NCBI GenBank assembly: GCA_038093515.1
Contig: JBBPSI010000059.1
Location: 62,001-126,000, forward strand
DNA from: Butyriboletus loyo
Lineage: Eukaryota > Basidiomycota > Agaricomycetes > Boletales > Boletaceae
Direction: 5' to 3'
DNA length: 64,000 nucleotides
A model generated the notes under the pieces. That model saw only the letters and a program-made list of their open reading frames with translations. It did no database searches and was not told where the DNA came from. The translations under genes and the position numbers were made by a program. Position 1 is the stretch's first letter; each line of letters opens with the position of its first letter. Shown here piece after piece: positions 59,445 to 64,000 of this stretch.

Positions 59445-60160
59445 TGTTCAGTAGAAGGTTACAGTCACGCATATTGAAAGGGAGACTGTGAGGAGGTACC
59501 AAAGGTACTCACTGGTTGGTTGTTGGGAGCTTGCTAGTGTGCACATCACAGTGTAAGAACAAGATTGATTAGAACTCAGATAAGCTGAGTTTGAAGTACA
59601 TATATGATCTGACTACACATATTATGTAATCAGTATATTATATAATTCTAATATATGTTCAACACTCCCCCATGCTAAGCATCACTCATAAGAGGTGCAC
59701 AAGCAACAAAGAGATCGGTGCATAGTAATATGCACTCATGTTGTTTCAAGCATATTGGTGCTAATAAGCACACTAGGTGAGTGGCAGGTGCAGAAGATTG
59801 CACACTGTATACTAGTTTATAAAGCACTATTGTGGTGCGTTATAGAATACTAATCCCAATTGTGATTGGAATTGGTCCAACTTTACATGACCTAGGTTCT
59901 TAGTGAACATATTGGTGGGGTTGGAAGCCCCTTCAACAAAGAATAGTTCTACTAATCCTTCATGTACAAATTCCCATACACCATGCCATTTGATATTGAC
60001 ATGTTTGTTATGTTTTTCAGTAACGGGATTAGATGCCATGAAAATGGAACCTTGGTTATTGCCACATATGGGTATAGGGGTGAGTTGGTAACCAATTTCT
60101 TCAAGTAGTGAATGATGGTGGCCTAAGCGAGCTGAGGCACAAGGGCAGCGTAGGATATAG
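59445..60160 (-). mobile_element. 3' remnant of a Ty1/copia retrotransposon
   Basis: Minus-strand element end. A likely 3' LTR spans 59445-59664: read on the minus strand it starts TGTTGAACATAT, ends TACTGAACA, and is preceded by the purine-rich GGGGGAG expected of a polypurine tract. Upstream of it lies the end of the RNase H domain. The element is cut near 60160, where DNA of the DIRS-like element begins; no 5' LTR, integrase or reverse transcriptase of this element is in the window. Confidence 0.75.
59827..60160 (-). pseudogene. Copia polyprotein fragment: RNase H C-terminus
   Basis: Reads HHHSLLEEIGYQLTPIPI, then NNQGSIFMASNPVTEKHNKH, GLVELFFVEGASNPTNMFTK and ends FQSQLGLVF. These are typical of the RNase H end of Ty1/copia Pol proteins (the D of the usual CDNQ motif is N here). 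The open frame runs on to 60258, but beyond about 60160 the residues no longer match Pol. Non-functional fragment. Confidence 0.8.
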
Positions 60161-61178
60161 TCTATGCGCAAGAAGCAGAGGGGCATGTCGTCTTTGTCTC
60201 TGCCCTCTTCGCTGCGTGAATCACATTTCCCATGCTGCGGTTCCAACAGTACAGTCATTCTTTTGCATACACAATTATACTACAACTACAATGCCATTCA
60301 TTGCCCGCAACCCACACCAAGCAGTTCATCCAGATTTCACTCTTGAGCACTTCCGAACTGCAAGGCAGCCTCTGGTGGACGATTTCCACATCACCCATGA
60401 GGAAGCTGCACAACACCTTTTGGCCATCTGGATGGCACAGAACCTATTGGACTGCCAGGAATGGGATGAACAAGTCGAAGCAGAAGCTGCTGAAGCACTG
60501 CAACAGCAGGAACAGCGCCAGAGGCAATCAGAAGACTGCCAATGCCTGTGAGAGGAAGAGGCAGATCTTGCCAAGCAGGAGGATCGCAAGAAAAATCGCA
60601 ACAAGTTTCTACCATACTCCAAGGTCGCCATTCCGTTGTCCTTCACTCCCCTGCCATCCTCACTTGCAACCTGCAAGATCCGCAAAGGCGACTATGTTGA
60701 GCTGTTTTACTTTACTAATTTTGGCCTTGCAGAAGCCGAAATGACTGCTCACTCAGTGGACGATGAAGCTCTCACTCTCACAAGAGATGGCGAAGGCCTA
60801 CACTCTTTCATTCTGGTTGCTGCAGCCAAAACGAAGGATAGTGTCATACAGGACAAAGACCTGACCTGGGCTCAAATTGATGAAGCTGCCCCACGTATGC
60901 TGCAGGCCATGAAGGAGAATGGCTGGGACGACGAGCGGGTACAGTCGCACTTAAAGTTTTGGATGGCCCTCAGCGCACATGGATACCGCCATAGCCCAGA
61001 TGAATATGGCAAGCATGCCCTCATCGCCTACCAAGCCTTCTCCAGAAGGAGATGGCACGATACCCTTGGCACCACCAGCTCATTCGACCTGCAGCTAATA
61101 AATGAGGAGATGATCACCACCATTCAACAGGATCTAGTCCACAAGGTGCATAAAGCAGCCACAGAGCAAGCGATTCAG

Positions 61179-61583
61179 GTGAGTACCACTCATGCCTTGC
61201 ACTCACCCCCTTGCTGACAATTGCGGTACACTTGGAATAACCCTGGTCGCATTGCTGCGTACACCCCACCTGTGGTGGGCAACCCTTGACCCCCCCATAC
61301 CCTCCTTTCCCCCACCCCCTGCTTTCAGGCTTCATACCCAAACTCCCATGGTTTCCACACCACCATTGGCTTCACACCCAAACTCCCATGGTTTCCACAC
61401 CACCATTGGCTTCACACCCAAACTCCCATGGTTTCCACACCACCATTGGCTTCACGCCTTTCCCCCCCAACGGTTTCACACCACCCAATGCACCCACGTG
61501 CCTTGTGGGCCCTGGCTTCATGCTGGCTCACCACATCCCATTACACATCACCTGATGTCATGCATCCCACTTTGCAATGTTAG
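61179..61583 (+). other. Putative spliceosomal intron in ORF1
   Basis: Donor GTGAGT after ATTCAG and acceptor TTAG before GCCAAGGAACAACTC keep the ORF1 frame. At 405 bases it is far longer than the other introns here and holds a minisatellite. Confidence 0.5.
61331..61450 (+). repeat. 40-base minisatellite, three units
   Basis: Three head-to-tail 40-base units at 61331-61370, 61371-61410 and 61411-61450, differing at one position (TTCATACCC in the first, TTCACACCC in the others). Each contains CCCATGGTTTCCACACCACC. Confidence 0.9.
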
Positions 61584-61956
61584 GCCAAGGAACAACTCAT
61601 TGCCGCAGTCGCTTCACTCTCAGCACAGCAAGGCAGTTCAGCCGCTATGTCACTACAAAAGAAACAATTCAACCTTTCCAAACGTCCTACCCCTTATTCA
61701 CCAGAATCAGCTGATCGGTCTCACAAGTGCAGCAAGTCCTTTCGCAACCAGGATAAGCCACCAACCTCACTCGATCAACTCCCAGTCTGCACTGTATGCC
61801 TCGGCATCGACCCCCACACCGTCTTCATTGTGTACTTCCCTGCAGAAAAGACATGGGATGGCAGGCATGACATATTCTCCAAGCGTACCGACTGCAAACT
61901 CTTTGCCAAAACCTCAGGTCAGTGCCTCTGCACTGAGTGGCAAAAAACTACAAGTT

Positions 61957-62896
61957 GCATCTTTCGGAAATGGTAAAGTCCGAGCAGGCGCACCGAGGGC
62001 AATGAAGGATGCAAGGGTAAACCTATCAGTGGAAAGACTCACTGATAATACAAGAGTGAGAGTATCGCAAACAGAGTATAAGGAGCAAGGCTCAACTTAG
62101 AGATATCACAGTAGTGATGATAGAACTGAAAGATCTAGAGAAAAGCAACAAGCCATAAGGGCTGTCTTATATACAGTACATGAGTGTTTGTACTTATGTT
62201 CTGTATAGTACCTTTATAAGGTATAGTATGAAATACATGATGATATGATAGAGATAAGAGATAAGACTAAGCATATTGTTATAATCATAACATCTTATTC
62301 GTACACTTCGTACATTCTCCATTCAAACTTAGTCGTTTTCACTTTCAAAGGTCACGTGACATAGCGCACGTGATCGTGGGAACTTACATGTGATCCATGG
62401 CTGACTAAGCATATGATGTCGTGGCCTAGACCAGGCCTAGACTCTATGACATCACGACACATGTATTTAATCTCCGTTTACTTCTCTTCTTTTTGATCCC
62501 CGCGCCTCGTGTGGTTAATCACCGTTGCGCTTCTCTTTTTAGTCTAGCCATGTATAGTAATTCCTCACACGCACAGCATGGTCTGTGCGCATCTCTGTAC
62601 AATATAAAAGGGCTCGTGGTTAGACTAGGATTCCCTAGCTTTAACCACTTGTCTTATTCGCTGGCAACAGTTGAGAGATTAAGATTTGAGCTATCCTCAT
62701 TACACCTCGCCAGTACCTGTGTAGTACTGCAACAGTAGTGGAACTTCGTGTGACTTGATAACTTTGTTGTCTCGTAACACATATCGTCCAATAGCATAAT
62801 AAGAGCTATTTGTAATGTGATAAGCGTGACTAGGTCTAGAAACGTAGTGGCTGTAAGTGAAATATAGAAATAGAACACTACCGTTTCAACAGCATC
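61957..62896. mobile_element. 930-base insertion with 5-base target duplication
   Basis: GCATC occurs at 61957-61961 and again at 62892-62896, directly flanking 930 bases that interrupt ORF1 between its TTSC residues and its zinc knuckle. Removing the insert and one GCATC leaves ORF1 in frame. The interior has no long ORF, has a TATAAAAGGG box near 62603 and an interrupted palindrome (TGTCGTG..CACGACA, 62415-62458). The reverse strand starts TGTTGAAACGG, like an LTR, but the other end (..CCGAAA) is not the usual CA, so class is uncertain: solo LTR or non-autonomous element. Confidence 0.7.
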
Positions 62897-62945
62897 AACA
62901 AGCATTCCCTTGCCCACATCTGCTCTGGATGTGGATCAGCTACGC

Positions 62946-64000
62946 ATGGAGCTCACCAGTGCCCTCGAGCGCAGAAGCATCCAGGTGCTAACCCCCTATA
63001 AGCCTGACGCATGGGAATCGGCACTCCATGACACATCTCTTCTTGAACGTTTCAGCAATATACCACTTGGTTTAAGGTTTGGTTTTAGAATAGACTTCCC
63101 TAATATCACACGTATTCAAGCCCCCCCCAATGCCCCTTCTATCAATAATTACCACAAACAATTCTGCGAGATAATTCAGAATGAGATTACCAAAGGTAGA
63201 TACATCGGTCCATACCCCCTTGAGATCATCCACTGCGTTGTAGGCCCCTACCAATCCTCCCCTCTTTCCATTATACCCAAGCCAGGGCGCCCAGGCAAAT
63301 TCAGACTAGTACAGAATTTCTCCTTCCCATTATTGCCCAGCCCCCCATTTCCCAATCCGTCTATTAATTCATTCATATCTGCTATCGATTTCCCCACGAC
63401 ATGGGGAAATTTTTCCATTGTTTATCTCCTTGCCACCAGACTCCCCCCAGACTCAGAGGTCGCCACCCGCGATGTAGCAGAAGCATACAGAACCGTCCCA
63501 TTACATCCTTCTCAGTGGCCTGCCGCGATCATATGCACATCTCCATCCCACGGCTGCATTGATACTTGCACAGCTTTTGGAGCTACACCATCTGCAGGCA
63601 GTTATGGTCATGTTGCAGACGCAGCTGCTGAGATCTTTAGGCATAGAGGTATCGGCCCCTTAGACAAGTGGGTAGATGATCACATCTTCTTCAGGATACA
63701 AACCCAGCATATGGGACACTACAATCAACTACGAAGCGACACAAAGAAAATCATCACCCTCAAAGGGACACAGCAGTCAGGGAGCCACATATGGTTCAGT
63801 GGCTCATCCAATCCTGATGGATCTACTGATGAGTTCAGTGAGGATGTCTCACATCCGATCAGAGACCTATCACACTCCTCCCCCAGATCACCACATGACG
63901 CCTGCTTCACATACTCCATGGCTGACATTGATGATGTCTCCCATGAACTTGGCATCCCATGGGAGTTATCCAAGGACCAGCCATTCAGCTCATCAACAAT
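62946..64000 (+). CDS. DIRS/Ngaro reverse transcriptase (3' end outside window)
   Basis: Open from ATG 62946 to the window end without a stop, in a different frame from ORF1 and overlapping its last 56 bases. It shows VLTPYKPDAWESALHD, then NIPLGLRFGFRIDFPNI, GPYQSSPLSIIPKPGRPGKF, RLVQNFSFPLLPSPP, TRDVAEAYRTVPLHPSQWPA (first catalytic Asp), a loop CIDTCTAFGATPSAGSYGHV, and DKWVDDHIFFRI, where VDD is the polymerase active site at 63672-63680. These blocks are those of the DIRS/Ngaro reverse transcriptases found in Agaricomycete genomes. RNase H and recombinase lie outside the window. Upstream in-frame residues (TSIPLPTSALDVDQL) may also be translated; the real start is uncertain. Confidence 0.85.
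   Translation, partial: MELTSALERRSIQVLTPYKPDAWESALHDTSLLERFSNIPLGLRFGFRIDFPNITRIQAPPNAPSINNYHKQFCEIIQNEITKGRYIGPYPLEIIHCVVGPYQSSPLSIIPKPGRPGKFRLVQNFSFPLLPSPPFPNPSINSFISAIDFPTTWGNFSIVYLLATRLPPDSEVATRDVAEAYRTVPLHPSQWPAAIICTSPSHGCIDTCTAFGATPSAGSYGHVADAAAEIFRHRGIGPLDKWVDDHIFFRIQTQHMGHYNQLRSDTKKIITLKGTQQSGSHIWFSGSSNPDGSTDEFSEDVSHPIRDLSHSSPRSPHDACFTYSMADIDDVSHELGIPWELSKDQPFSSST

Larger units (their letters stand above)
60291..63001 (+). pseudogene. DIRS/Ngaro ORF1 (Gag-like), interrupted
   Basis: ATG 60291 begins MPFIARNPHQAVHPDFTLEH, followed by a Glu/Gln-rich coiled-coil. A TGA at 60549-60551 interrupts the frame, which then continues unchanged as EEEADLAKQEDRKKNRNKF; a CGA to TGA change would explain it. 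Then come LATCKIRKGDYVELFYF and DLTWAQIDEAAPRMLQAMK. A 405-base intron fits at 61179-61583 (GTGAGT..TTAG). The second exon has LDQLPVCTVCLGIDPHT and LCTEWQKTTSC, where an insertion (61962-62891) cuts it. After the insertion the frame resumes with KHSLAHICSGCGSATHGAH, a CX2CX4HX4C-like knuckle, and stops at 62999-63001. Confidence 0.72.
60165..64000 (+). mobile_element. DIRS/Ngaro-like retrotransposon (partial, broken)
   Basis: Plus-strand element with an ORF1 ending in a zinc-knuckle-like motif and an overlapping reverse transcriptase ORF, the layout of Agaricomycete DIRS/Ngaro elements. The tyrosine recombinase expected downstream lies beyond the window. The 5' boundary near 60165 is set by the end of the copia match; terminal repeats were not identified. 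ORF1 has a premature TGA and a large insertion, so this copy cannot express an intact ORF1. Confidence 0.7.

Noticed and set aside
61286..61555. Repeated HTQTPMVSTPPLAS-like peptide in open frames over the minisatellite
   Set aside because: It is the translation of the 40-base repeat inside a probable intron, not a protein repeat.
61962..62891. Reading the insertion as a canonical solo LTR
   Set aside because: One end looks like TGTTG but the other does not end in CA, so I left the class open.
1..64000. CRISPR arrays, bacterial operons or prophage
   Set aside because: No regularly spaced direct repeats, and introns throughout show a eukaryotic nuclear genome.

Overview
The window is nuclear DNA from a filamentous basidiomycete, most likely an Agaricomycete. 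Nearly every gene is cut by several short GT..AG introns of about 45-70 bases. The gene content (a HET-domain protein, a PPS1-type phosphatase, Zn2Cys6 regulator, Fus1-like SH3 membrane proteins, a DIRS/Ngaro-type retroelement) fits that group. A Rhizoctonia/Ceratobasidium-like fungus is my guess from protein style only; I could not search a database. Introns make most genes appear as several reading-frame pieces, so gene limits given here are first ATG to last stop, and internal splice sites are approximate unless stated.

Left arm, 1-22.8 kb, is ordinary conserved gene space. It holds the 3' end of an unidentified gene, a UPF0014/FetB-like membrane protein (-), a FAD-dependent oxidoreductase (-), a HET-domain protein (+), a very long PPS1-like dual-specificity phosphatase (-), trimethyllysine dioxygenase of carnitine synthesis (-), and a GABA/amino-acid permease (-). 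These are followed by a LEU5-type mitochondrial CoA carrier (+), a decayed short-chain dehydrogenase (+), a BSD2/Ndfip-like membrane protein (+) and an ASA1-like WD40 protein (-).

Centre, 23.4-50.3 kb, is an expansion region. Three tandem copies of a gene for a secreted protein of unknown function (23.4, 26.4 and 28.9 kb, +) face a fourth, inverted copy at 48.3-50.2 kb (-). All four keep the same 15-base micro-exon. Between them a two-gene unit (SH3-domain membrane protein plus NAD(P)-binding reductase) has been duplicated: one unit is intact (36.2-39.4 kb), one has lost most of its reductase (33.8-35.6 kb), and a third SH3 relic lies at about 31.65 kb. Two conserved single-copy genes, ARP3 (+) and a PrtT-like Zn2Cys6 regulator (+), sit inside the same interval.

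Right arm, 50.4-64 kb, has a possible MITE-like inverted-repeat element, an MFS transporter (-), a decayed GT8 glycosyltransferase (-), and an acyl-CoA dehydrogenase with an N-terminal cytochrome b5 domain (+). After 59.4 kb come nested retroelements: the 3' end of a Ty1/copia element (-), then a DIRS/Ngaro-like element (+). The first ORF of the latter carries a premature stop and is split by a 930-base insertion flanked by a 5-base target duplication; its reverse transcriptase runs off the window end.

No single operon-like pathway is visible. The most unusual structure is the four-copy secreted family and the segmental duplication inside it.
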